Assembly (NCBI GenBank): GCA_017646015.1 | Contig: JAGCNI010000135.1 | Coordinates: 1 to 36,262 of the forward strand | Direction: 5' to 3' | DNA: 36,262 nucleotides | Source of the DNA: Lentisphaeria bacterium | Lineage (GTDB): Bacteria > Verrucomicrobiota > Lentisphaeria > Victivallales > UBA1829 | Shown here: positions 23,885-31,692 of the stretch, in pieces | How positions within the stretch are numbered: position 1 is the stretch's first letter | Layout of the letters: each line of letters starts with the position of its first letter | Notes under the pieces: model-generated | Database searches by the model: none | What the model was told of the DNA's origin: nothing | Seen by the model: only the letters and a program-made list of their open reading frames with translations | Translations under genes and position numbers: made by a program

Positions 23885-24616
23885 ATGAATAAAAAAACCG
23901 GTCTGATGATCCTGATGATTCTTCCGGTTTTTTTGCTGTATTTCATCTCGGAAGCATTCCTGCGCTGTGCAGCGGTAGCAAATATCAATCCGGACAAGGT
24001 CAAACTGGATAATATCCTCAATGACCTGCCGGAATCTGTCCGGGACATTGTAACATACCGGATCATGCATACGGATATGACCAATGATCTTGCTGCGGCA
24101 CAGACGGAAGAAGAGAAACTTTATGCAATGGCTGTGCTGGGTGAATACACACGGGATCCGGAAGAAAAGGAACGTATCTTCTCTGCGTTGCGGGAAAATT
24201 ACGCTGCCAATCCGATTGCCGCACCGGCATTTGTCTATTATTTTCTGAATGAAAAAAGCAAAAAACAACTCTCGGCAGCAGAATTTCACCGTTATCTCAG
24301 TAAATTCCCGCAACTGGAACAATTCACGATATGGGCTCTGGCTCTCAATAAGTTCCGTACATTGAAAAAGCCGGAGCGCGAACAACTTGCATTCATGATG
24401 CCGCTGCTGAAACTCAAACCGGAATACCGTGACTATTCCCTGCTTTATACAGAAATGGTCCGCCTGGCTTCCAAACTCAGAGAAATAGAAACAGCCAATC
24501 AGGCGGATGCCAAAATTGACGAAAGCAGATTTCATCCGAGTATAGCCGAGATCCTGATGGAACGGGAAATGGAAATGATGAAGAAAAATTCAGCCGGAAA
24601 CAAGAAAGGGAAATAA
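23885..24616 (+). CDS. Membrane-anchored helical protein of unknown function
   Basis: 243 residues with an AGAGGG site upstream. One N-terminal hydrophobic segment (about 7-23, LMILMILPVFLLYFI) after MNKKTG suggests an N-in anchor with the rest outside the cytoplasm. Nearly all of the remainder is predicted helical, with repeated pairs such as EEKLYAMAVLGEY and KERIFSALRENYA, resembling a helical-repeat (solenoid) fold. The C-terminus is basic (KKNSAGNKKGK). I recognise no domain. It has the same general plan as the preceding gene without zinc ribbons, and both sit between the two permease genes, so they may be partners or paralogues. It starts 21 bases after its neighbour. Confidence 0.7.
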   Translation: MNKKTGLMILMILPVFLLYFISEAFLRCAAVANINPDKVKLDNILNDLPESVRDIVTYRIMHTDMTNDLAAAQTEEEKLYAMAVLGEYTRDPEEKERIFSALRENYAANPIAAPAFVYYFLNEKSKKQLSAAEFHRYLSKFPQLEQFTIWALALNKFRTLKKPEREQLAFMMPLLKLKPEYRDYSLLYTEMVRLASKLREIETANQADAKIDESRFHPSIAEILMEREMEMMKKNSAGNKKGK

Positions 24617-24619
24617 GAA

Positions 24620-25423
24620 ATGTTTGCGATTACTTTGCTCTCCTTGAAACGGATGCGTGAACCGGCATTTTTTATTTTTCTGGGGATCGCCCTGTGTATG
24701 GCATTTATTGTATCCAATCTGGATCCGATCGCCCAACAGTTGAATGCGGAATCGATTTTTGCTCAAGTGGTGGAAGCCAACCGGAGCCAGAGTCCGCTGC
24801 TCACCTCTGCTTTCATCATGTTTATCATTTCTGCCTTTTTCGGCGGTTTTCTCGGGGCATCTGAAATCCCGAAGGATATTTCTTCCGATCTGATTCTGAT
24901 CCTGCTTTCAAAACCGATCCGGAAAATCAGTTACATGCTGGGAAAATATCTGGGAATGCTGATCGTCTGCTGTTCTCTCTACGCCGGATCTCTGATCGTG
25001 ATCTTTCTGGCTCACTGGATACAATCCGGGGAAATATATCCTTTCTCTTTGATGTTGAAACAATTATACATGATTTTCGCATTTCTTCCTTTCTGCGGGA
25101 TGATCATTATGATCTCCTGTTTCACGGGGGAACTGGCTGCGATGATCATCTCGTTTTTTTATCTGACATTTTCTCTTTCTTTCAGTTTTCTCCCGATTGC
25201 AGTGGCAATGCTGCCGAAAGGGGTGGCGGGATATGCCGGAGCAGCCGGATTTATCATCTACTACCTGTTCCCGAATTTTGTTTTTTACTTCCTGGATTTC
25301 AAAATGTTCGGACTGGTCTTCTTCATGCTGCTGATCTATTCTGTAACACTTTCGATCATGTTCCTTATGATTGCTGTCGGACGGCTGGAAACCATGGATT
25401 ATTCCAAAAATTCAGATCTCTGA
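24620..25423 (+). CDS. ABC-2 type permease (second)
   Basis: 267 residues, starting 3 bases after the stop of the previous gene. Six or more membrane helices are visible (from FFIFLGIALCMAFIVSNL). The cytoplasmic segment EIPKDISSDLILILLSKPIRKISYMLGKYLG is the typical ABC-2 pattern (S-D-L-I-L-L-x-K-P-I-x-R-x-x-Y-x-x-G-K). It is related to, but not a copy of, the first permease. Two distinct permeases with one ATPase gene suggest a heterodimeric channel. It is followed 17 bases on by a secreted protein gene. Confidence 0.86.
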   Translation: MFAITLLSLKRMREPAFFIFLGIALCMAFIVSNLDPIAQQLNAESIFAQVVEANRSQSPLLTSAFIMFIISAFFGGFLGASEIPKDISSDLILILLSKPIRKISYMLGKYLGMLIVCCSLYAGSLIVIFLAHWIQSGEIYPFSLMLKQLYMIFAFLPFCGMIIMISCFTGELAAMIISFFYLTFSLSFSFLPIAVAMLPKGVAGYAGAAGFIIYYLFPNFVFYFLDFKMFGLVFFMLLIYSVTLSIMFLMIAVGRLETMDYSKNSDL

Positions 25424-25439
25424 TCTTACGGAGGTATTT

Positions 25440-26168
25440 ATGAAAACGAAATCAATATTGTTTCTTCTGACATTTCTGTTGATCTCCGGTATGACCGCAG
25501 AACTTTACGGGGATGTTTTCTCTTTATGGCCGTTCTCCGGGGAGAGACTCGGTTCAGATGTAAAAAACACACTTCAAGGAGAAACATTATGGACCGAAGA
25601 GATCAAAGTCAACGGCAGAACTCTGGATATGGAAGTAACTCTGGTTCAAAAGACTCTGCGGGATGCACTGCAGGATTTGCGGGCGATTTATAAAAAAGGA
25701 ACAGCGGCAGCAAACTCCAACTCACTCCTGTTTGAGATCCCCCTGAAAAACGGTTCCAAACAACGTTATTATCTGGTTGAACTGGGTGGGATCGTACCCA
25801 TGCTGCAGTTTTCCATGCACCTGCCGGCAAATTTCAAAAAAGGAAAACCATCTCATTGGCCCCAACTCCTGCCGCTTCCGCCAGGTGGGATCCCCGAAAC
25901 TGTAATGGAATTCCCGAAACGGGATTCGGTATATGCCATGTTCAGCACTCCCTATCAGCCGGAACAGGTCCTTTCCGATCTCACACGAGCCCTGCAGAAC
26001 AGAGGATGGAAAAATGTCGGCGGCGAAACCAATACCACACCACAGGCATCCGGCGAGATCTTCATGAAAGAAAATCCGCTGGAAATCGTGATCCTGACCA
26101 TTCTTCCGCCGAACCCGCAAAACCGTATGACAATGGGGACAATGTATCACCGGAAATTGAAAAAATGA
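25440..26168 (+). CDS. Secreted protein of unknown function, end of the ABC-2 gene set
   Basis: 242 residues from ATG 25440, with GGAGG at 6 bases; a longer frame from 25371 overlaps the permease and has no such site. A clear signal peptide (MKTKSILFLLTFLLISGMTA) points to export. The mature part appears to contain two similar alpha/beta units: one with TLVQKTLRDALQDLRAIYKK and YYLVELGG, another with AMFSTPYQPEQVLSDLTRALQ and EIVILTIL. This resembles a duplicated small domain of the kind seen in envelope proteins, but I could not name a family. No lipobox Cys is present. A 117-base gap with a new promoter follows, so it closes the operon. Confidence 0.72.
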   Translation: MKTKSILFLLTFLLISGMTAELYGDVFSLWPFSGERLGSDVKNTLQGETLWTEEIKVNGRTLDMEVTLVQKTLRDALQDLRAIYKKGTAAANSNSLLFEIPLKNGSKQRYYLVELGGIVPMLQFSMHLPANFKKGKPSHWPQLLPLPPGGIPETVMEFPKRDSVYAMFSTPYQPEQVLSDLTRALQNRGWKNVGGETNTTPQASGEIFMKENPLEIVILTILPPNPQNRMTMGTMYHRKLKK

Positions 26169-26230
26169 TGATTTTTTGAATTCTCCGGAGAAGAGATTGC
26201 AGAAAACAGCTTTTTTTTTCCATCCGGCAC

Positions 26231-26258
26231 TTGACCTCTTGCAGAAAACCTTTATATT
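26231..26258 (+). promoter_or_regulatory. Candidate sigma70 promoter of the FAD oxidoreductase-mutL operon
   Basis: TTGACC (26231-26236), a 16-base spacer and TATATT (26253-26258), about 27 bases before the ATG. This is the best promoter match in the window. Confidence 0.65.
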
Positions 26259-26285
26259 TCTGAAAGAAAAAATGGAGGTCATACA

Positions 26286-27293
26286 ATGAAAGTTCTCATT
26301 ATCGGAGCAGGGCAGGCAGGGATCACAACAGCGAAAACACTGAAACAACTCGATCCCGAAACTGATATTACCGTTTTTGATTCGGAAACAACCGGATTAT
26401 ATGCCAAAATGCGTCTGCCGGAACTGGTCGCAGGAACCTTGGCTGAAGAAAAATTGTTCCTTGCCAAACCGGAGGCTCTTCACAATCTCGGAATCAAAAC
26501 TGAATTCGGGATCCGGGTCTCTGCCATTGACCCGGCAGCACACTGTGTCAAAACAGAAGACGGCAGAGAATTTTCTTATGACAAATTGATCCTCGCCTGC
26601 GGGGCAATGGCATTTGTACCGCCTGTCAAAGGTTCAGAATCAATCATAAGCTGCGTTCTGCGGACACTGAACGATGCCCGCAAGATCTCCTGTTCCTGCG
26701 GCAATGATGCTGAAGCATTGGTGATCGGAGGCGGTCTGCTGGGATTGGAAGCCGCATGGGCTCTGCGCCAGCGGGGATTTACCGTGACCGTTTCTGAATT
26801 CATGAACCGTCTTCTCCCCAAACAACTCAACGATGCGGAATCGGCTCTGCTTTTGAAAAAATTGCAGAGTCCCGGACTTCAGATCCGTTTGAATTCAACT
26901 CTGGAAGAGGTCTCACGAAAAGAAGACGGTAAGATCAATGCCCGTTTCTCCGATGGAACTATTCTGACTTGTGATCTGCTCCTCTTTTCCGCCGGGATCC
27001 GTTCCAATATCTCTTTGGCACAAAAAGCCGGTTTGCAGACAGAACGCGGAATCGTTGTTGACTCCAGACTCTGCACTTCTGATCCGGATATTTTCGCTGT
27101 GGGGGATTGTGCTGAACTGGATGGTAAAACTCCCGGACTCTGGCTGGCTGCCAAAGATCAGGGAACTGCTGTCGCTGAAATCATCGCCGGAAAACGCGAT
27201 TCTTTTGTCTCCCCGGTATATACTCCCAATCTGAAGATCGCCGGGATCCAACTCAAAGAAATCAAACAGGAAGCGGCTGCAGAAAAAGCATGA
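26286..27293 (+). CDS. NAD(P)/FAD-dependent oxidoreductase (rubredoxin/nitrite reductase-like)
   Basis: 335 residues, with GGAGG upstream. Two Rossmann sites are visible: FAD-binding GAGQAG at 7-12 and the NAD(P)-binding VIGGGLLGLEAAWAL in the middle. The FAD C-terminal motif is DPDIFAVGDCAE. The K-L-I-L-A-C-G motif and P-P-V-K-G-S match the Pyr_redox_2 family. The layout resembles NADH-rubredoxin oxidoreductase and the N-terminal part of NirB: there is no redox CxxxxC disulphide as in glutathione or lipoamide reductases. The electron acceptor may be rubredoxin or a related small carrier, which fits an anaerobe, but no rubredoxin gene is here. The stop codon overlaps the next start (ATGA). 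Confidence 0.88.
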   Translation: MKVLIIGAGQAGITTAKTLKQLDPETDITVFDSETTGLYAKMRLPELVAGTLAEEKLFLAKPEALHNLGIKTEFGIRVSAIDPAAHCVKTEDGREFSYDKLILACGAMAFVPPVKGSESIISCVLRTLNDARKISCSCGNDAEALVIGGGLLGLEAAWALRQRGFTVTVSEFMNRLLPKQLNDAESALLLKKLQSPGLQIRLNSTLEEVSRKEDGKINARFSDGTILTCDLLLFSAGIRSNISLAQKAGLQTERGIVVDSRLCTSDPDIFAVGDCAELDGKTPGLWLAAKDQGTAVAEIIAGKRDSFVSPVYTPNLKIAGIQLKEIKQEAAAEKA

Positions 27294-27814
27294 AAACAAA
27301 ACGCGGAAAAAAAACTGCTGATCCTACATTTCTGACCGTCAGAAAACAGGGAAACGGGAAAAAAAATATTTCCCGGATCCGTTCCGGATCTCTCCAGGGA
27401 AAAGGAAATACTCCTTTCCGTTCCGGAGTCATTCCCTATCTGTTGGAAGATGACGGAACCATTCTGGTCATGATGGTGACACCTGTCGGCGGTGGCAGAT
27501 GGATCTTTCCCAAAGGCAACATTGCCAAAGGGATGAGCAGTTTGCGCTCTGCGGAAAAAGAGGCTTATGAAGAAGCGGGGATCCGGGGAATATCCGATAA
27601 TGTCCTGCTCGGTGTTTCACGCTTCGCTCATAAACAGTTTATTGAATTTTATCCCATGCACATTACGGAGATCCTCAAAAAATGGGAAGAAGCCGGGAAA
27701 CGTTCCCGTCTCTTTTTTCCATTGGAGGAGGCAAAACAGGAATTGAACGATCCGGAGGCAACTGCAATACTGGATCAACTCCGGAAATATCTCACGGAAA
27801 AGGAAATCATGTAA
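27290..27814 (+). CDS. Nudix hydrolase (diadenosine/diphosphoinositol polyphosphate hydrolase-like)
   Basis: 174 residues. The Nudix box is seen in PKGNIAKGMSSLRSAEKEAY followed by EEAGI: the E-A-x-E-E-A-G-(I/V) core is intact, with Lys in place of the usual Arg of R-E. The preceding VGGGRWIFPKGN and the opening GVIPYLLEDDGTILVMMVTP resemble the diphosphoinositol-polyphosphate/diadenosine-polyphosphate hydrolase branch. The first 40 residues are unusually basic and probably disordered. Likely role: clearing nucleotide or diadenosine polyphosphates; the substrate is not certain. Translation is coupled to the oxidoreductase gene by an ATGA overlap, and the next start codon is one base beyond its stop. 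Confidence 0.86.
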   Translation: MKTKRGKKTADPTFLTVRKQGNGKKNISRIRSGSLQGKGNTPFRSGVIPYLLEDDGTILVMMVTPVGGGRWIFPKGNIAKGMSSLRSAEKEAYEEAGIRGISDNVLLGVSRFAHKQFIEFYPMHITEILKKWEEAGKRSRLFFPLEEAKQELNDPEATAILDQLRKYLTEKEIM

Positions 27815-27815
27815 T

Positions 27816-28826
27816 ATGGCACTGCTTGAAGTAAAAGATCTGACAATCGCATTCCGTTCGGAAAACAAAACGGTTCCGGCTGTGACTGATATTTCATTTT
27901 CTGTGGAAAACGGTGAAATCCTTGCTCTGGTCGGCGAAAGCGGATGCGGAAAAAGTGTTACCTGTATGTCCCTTTCCAGACTTCTTCCCGAAGTTGCAGA
28001 AATACAGAAGGGGTCCATTGAACTCAAAACACGCTCCGGTGAAACAGTCGATATCCTCTCTCTGGAGCCTCGTTCCCTGCGGAAAATACGCGGCGGAGAG
28101 ATCGGATACATTTTTCAGGAACCTTCTGTTTCCCTGAATCCGGTCTTCCGTGTCGGAGACCAGATCGCTGAGGCTCTGGAACTGCATCGTCCGGATGTAA
28201 CAGATGTCAAAGCGGAAACGATCGAACTCCTGCGTCTTGTGGGAATCCCGGATCCGGTGAACAGAATCAAACTCTATCCTCATGAAATGTCCGGCGGTAT
28301 GCAGCAGAGAGTCATGATCGCCATGGCGATCGCAAGTCACCCCTCTCTTCTGGTAGCAGATGAACCGACAACCGCTCTGGATGTGACGATTCAGGCTCAG
28401 ATCCTTGATCTCCTCCTGCAATTACGGAAAGATCTGGGAATGTCCATGATCCTGGTGACGCATAACCTCGGGATCGTTTCCGAAACAGCCGACAGAGTCG
28501 CAGTCATGTATGCCGGGAGAATCGTGGAATACGGCCCGGTCAGATCGCTGATCGACAATCCGCAGCATCCTTATACCCGCGCCCTGCTGTCGGCAGTCCC
28601 CGTTCTGGGACAGCAGACAGAACGTTTATCCACGATTCCCGGTTCTGTTCCTCTCCCGGCTGAATTCCCTGCCGGATGCCGTTTCTGCACACGCTGTACC
28701 CTCTGCGCCGGAGCAGATGCGGAAAAACAACTCCTCTGCCGCAATGAAGTTCCTCCCATGCGGAAAGCCGGAAACGGTCATTACTGTGCATGTCATCTGA
28801 TCACCCCTGGAGAAACTGTTTCATGA
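27816..28826 (+). CDS. Oligopeptide/dipeptide ABC transporter ATP-binding protein, OppD/DppD type
   Basis: 336 residues. Walker A GESGCGKSVT, the signature MSGGMQQRVMIAMAIA, Walker B LLVADEPTTALDVT and the His switch VTHNLG are all intact. The C-terminal oligopeptide-type extension (PYTRALLSAVP, then RLSTIPGSVP and GCRFCTRC) identifies the DppD/OppD subfamily and carries the Cys cluster reported to hold an Fe-S centre in some members. OppD normally pairs with OppF and two permeases to import peptides. None of these is adjacent: the neighbours are a Nudix hydrolase and a TPR protein. The partner genes must therefore lie elsewhere. The stop codon overlaps the start of the next gene by ATGA. Confidence 0.9.
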   Translation: MALLEVKDLTIAFRSENKTVPAVTDISFSVENGEILALVGESGCGKSVTCMSLSRLLPEVAEIQKGSIELKTRSGETVDILSLEPRSLRKIRGGEIGYIFQEPSVSLNPVFRVGDQIAEALELHRPDVTDVKAETIELLRLVGIPDPVNRIKLYPHEMSGGMQQRVMIAMAIASHPSLLVADEPTTALDVTIQAQILDLLLQLRKDLGMSMILVTHNLGIVSETADRVAVMYAGRIVEYGPVRSLIDNPQHPYTRALLSAVPVLGQQTERLSTIPGSVPLPAEFPAGCRFCTRCTLCAGADAEKQLLCRNEVPPMRKAGNGHYCACHLITPGETVS

Positions 28827-29599
28827 AAGAACTGCCCTTTTCAAAACAACTTGCTCCACTGATCCTTTTTATTGTACTGATCATTGTTCTGACTCTTGTG
28901 ATCGGACAGAATAAAAATATTTTCAAAAACAATAATGAAAATTCCCTGTATCCACATCCGCAAAAACTGGAAATGCGCCTGAGTCCGTTCCATTATAATA
29001 TTCCGGAATTCCCGGATTATGGGAATCTTCAGTATCACATTGTGATACCGACTGTGGAAACAGCGTTGGCACAAGCACTTGAATATTCTGAAAGCGGAAG
29101 ATACCATGATGCGGAAGAAATCATCCGGAACGCATTGGTCTTCAATAAATCCAACCGGGCTCTGCTCTCTTTTCTCGGAACGATCCTCTTCCGGCAGCAG
29201 AAATATAAAGCAGCGGAAACTGTTTTCCGGCATCAGACGATCCTGGATCCCACCGACACGCTTGCCTATAACAATCTGGGGGCTTCTCTTGCCAAACAAA
29301 ACCGTTATCAGGAAGCGATCCGGAGTGTGAAAATGGTATATCTTCACACTTCAAAAGATCATCAGGCTCTCACGGCTCTGAATCTTTCCGGCATGTATTC
29401 CATTTCCGGCAACACAGCAGAAGCTCTCGCCTATTTCAAAAAAGCATACGAATCTCTCGGCGAACAGATCCTGCCGCTTTCCTATAATTCAAACTTTGAC
29501 AATATCCGCGGAGAAAAAGAGTTTCAAAATATTGTCCGGCAGGCACAGCAGCAGGGTAAACAAAAATCCAATTCCGGAGAAAGGCAGTCCAGAAAATGA
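28823..29599 (+). CDS. Membrane-anchored TPR protein
   Basis: 258 residues from ATG 28823 (ATGA overlap with the OppD-like gene). One N-terminal membrane segment (about 10-29, PLILFIVLIIVLTLVIG) precedes a short linker, then about four TPR units: SGRYHDAEEIIRNALV, QQKYKAAETVFRHQT, QNRYQEAIRSVKM and SGNTAEALAYFKKAY. The N-in, C-out anchor would place the TPRs outside the cytoplasm. TPR domains are protein-protein scaffolds. Its position between the OppD-like gene and mutL does not point to a partner. It differs in sequence from the anchored proteins in the ABC-2 gene set. The stop codon overlaps the mutL ATG. Confidence 0.82.
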   Translation: MKELPFSKQLAPLILFIVLIIVLTLVIGQNKNIFKNNNENSLYPHPQKLEMRLSPFHYNIPEFPDYGNLQYHIVIPTVETALAQALEYSESGRYHDAEEIIRNALVFNKSNRALLSFLGTILFRQQKYKAAETVFRHQTILDPTDTLAYNNLGASLAKQNRYQEAIRSVKMVYLHTSKDHQALTALNLSGMYSISGNTAEALAYFKKAYESLGEQILPLSYNSNFDNIRGEKEFQNIVRQAQQQGKQKSNSGERQSRK

Positions 29600-31620
29600 G
29601 CAAAATCAATCTTTTACCGGAACATATCTACAATAAAATCGCCGCCGGTGAGGTCGTGGAACGGCCCGCATCTGTCCTGAAAGAATTACTGGAAAATGCC
29701 CTGGATGCCCATTCCACCAAAATTTCAGTACAAATACGGAAAGCCGGATCAGAAATGATCTCTGTCACCGATGACGGCGAAGGAATGGATCCCGATGATG
29801 CCCTGCTCTGTTTTGAAGCACACGCCACCAGCAAAATCACAAATGAAGATGATCTCTTTTCCATCCGTACCATGGGGTTCCGCGGAGAGGCTCTCCCCAG
29901 TATCGCTTCCGTTTCAAAAATCACCCTGCGAACACGGAAACGGGAACTGCCCGAAGGATGTGAAGTGATCCTTCACGGCGGAAAAATGATCTCTTCCAAA
30001 CCCGCCGGATGTGCACCGGGTACAGAAGTCATTGTCCGCGATCTTTTCTTCAATACGCCCGCACGGAAAAAATTTCTCCGCAGCCGGGGAACTGAAGAAC
30101 ATCATATTACAGAAATGATGACCAATCTGGCATTGGCGCATCCGGAACTCTCTTTTGAGTTGAAACTTGATAACAGAATCATCCTTTCCACTCCCGGAGC
30201 TCAGGATCTGACTCCCAGAATACGCGAACTCTTCGGCCGTGATTATGCCGAAGCCATGCTCCCCCTCGCCACGGAAGAACATGGTATTTCCGTTCAGGGA
30301 TATATCGCAAAACGTTCTTTCTCCCGGACAACACGTCTGGAACAGAGAATCTTTGTGAACAGCCGTCCCGTGGATGCTCCCGGAATCTACCGCGCAATCA
30401 AGGAAGGATGCGGTCCCATGCTGGATAAAGGAAGATATCTGCCCTGTATCATCTTTATTTCCATTGATCCGGCACTGGTCGATGTCAATGTGCATCCGGC
30501 AAAACGGGAAGTCCGTTTCTCAAGAGAATTTGAACTCGTCGCCGCTGTCCGGAAAGCTGTCGCAAACGCTCTCCGGGATTCGGAAAATACCATCCTCACA
30601 TCTCCCTCGGCTACCCCGTTGTTCGGAATCAGACCGCCTCTGAGAGAGGATGAAAAACCATTGTCGCCGGAAGCAATGTTTGATCCGGAAGCTGTCGCTC
30701 CCGCTCCTTTCGACTTCTCCTCTGTCAATGCAGCAGACCTGATCCCGCAGAAAAAAACGGAATCTTTCCACACTCAATCGCACGGTACAGGAGATGCTCC
30801 TGCCGTCTCTTTTGCTCTTGAACCGGAAAAACAGGTCTCTTATGCCGATCCGGCAAATCGCAGTGTGATCGAGTCCACCATGCGGAAAGCATTTCTGGAT
30901 TATACGCCGCAGGGAATGATGGAGGAACTCAAAAAAGCATCTGAACTGCCCGGTTTTCAGGAAGCGGAAAAAGAGATCGTGGAAAAAACTCCCCCGCCTG
31001 ACCGTGTCCCGGAAATACAACCGGAAACAACTGAAAAAAATCAGCCGGGAAACAATCTGGGGTTGCGGGTGATCGGAATCCTCAACAATTCTTATATCCT
31101 CGCAGAAAGATATGACGGGCTGATCATGATTGACCAGCATGCCGCTCATGAACGGGTGCTTTTTGAAAAAATCCTGAAAGGAGTCGATGGTTCTCTCTCT
31201 CAAAAATTGCTGATCCCCGTCTCGCTTGAACTCTCCAGAGCAGAAACTGTTTTTGTTCAGAAAAATGCAAAAACACTGGAAAAACTGGGGTTTGAAGCTG
31301 AACCGTTCGGCAGCAATACCGTGAAACTCAATGCCATTCCCGCCGCAATGAATCAGGACAGTGCAGGAAAAATGTTTCAGGATATGCTTTCAAATCTCAC
31401 CGAAAGCGGCACTCCCGGAGGAAATATCAATTATGAACAAGTCGCAATGTGTGCATGCAAAGCCGCAGTCAAAGCCAATGATGAACTCACGATGGAAGAA
31501 GCCTTGTCTCTCCTGAAACAACTCTCCTATTGTGACCTGCCATTTGCCTGTCCGCATGGACGCCCGACCATTCTGAATATTTCCATGAAAGAAATCGAAC
31601 GCCGTTTCGGAAGAAGATAA
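29596..31620 (+). CDS. mutL: DNA mismatch repair protein MutL, with endonuclease motif
   Basis: 674 residues. The N-terminal GHKL ATPase has ENALDA, DDGEGMDPDD, ATSKI and TMGFRGEALPSI; transducer motifs such as FFNTPARKKFL follow. A proline- and charge-rich linker (about 340-480) joins the C-terminal domain, which has the endonuclease motif DQHA-x2-E-x4-E near residues 513-524 and the late metal-binding ACKAAVKAND and FACPHGRP motifs. It is therefore the nicking type found in organisms without MutH. It works with MutS, which is not in the window. It closes the operon and ends at a strong terminator. Confidence 0.97.
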   Translation: MSKINLLPEHIYNKIAAGEVVERPASVLKELLENALDAHSTKISVQIRKAGSEMISVTDDGEGMDPDDALLCFEAHATSKITNEDDLFSIRTMGFRGEALPSIASVSKITLRTRKRELPEGCEVILHGGKMISSKPAGCAPGTEVIVRDLFFNTPARKKFLRSRGTEEHHITEMMTNLALAHPELSFELKLDNRIILSTPGAQDLTPRIRELFGRDYAEAMLPLATEEHGISVQGYIAKRSFSRTTRLEQRIFVNSRPVDAPGIYRAIKEGCGPMLDKGRYLPCIIFISIDPALVDVNVHPAKREVRFSREFELVAAVRKAVANALRDSENTILTSPSATPLFGIRPPLREDEKPLSPEAMFDPEAVAPAPFDFSSVNAADLIPQKKTESFHTQSHGTGDAPAVSFALEPEKQVSYADPANRSVIESTMRKAFLDYTPQGMMEELKKASELPGFQEAEKEIVEKTPPPDRVPEIQPETTEKNQPGNNLGLRVIGILNNSYILAERYDGLIMIDQHAAHERVLFEKILKGVDGSLSQKLLIPVSLELSRAETVFVQKNAKTLEKLGFEAEPFGSNTVKLNAIPAAMNQDSAGKMFQDMLSNLTESGTPGGNINYEQVAMCACKAAVKANDELTMEEALSLLKQLSYCDLPFACPHGRPTILNISMKEIERRFGRR

Positions 31621-31680
31621 AAAAAAGCTGCTGAGCTCCGGATAAATAATTCACTTTATACCGGTCAGCAGCTTTTTTTC
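31620..31680 (+). terminator. Strong bidirectional terminator between mutL and the glycosidase gene
   Basis: AGCTGCTGA (31626-31634) pairs with TCAGCAGCT (31665-31673); an inner CCGG/CCGG pair extends the stem after a 3-base bulge. A and T runs flank it, so it works on both strands. Confidence 0.9.
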
Positions 31681-31692
31681 AGAAAAAATGAC

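Noticed and set aside
26181..26192. Perfect 12-base palindrome TTCTCCGGAGAA after the secreted protein gene
   Set aside because: With no loop it cannot form a terminator hairpin, and it is too far upstream of the next promoter to be a clear operator. It may be chance in a region where CCGGA words are common.
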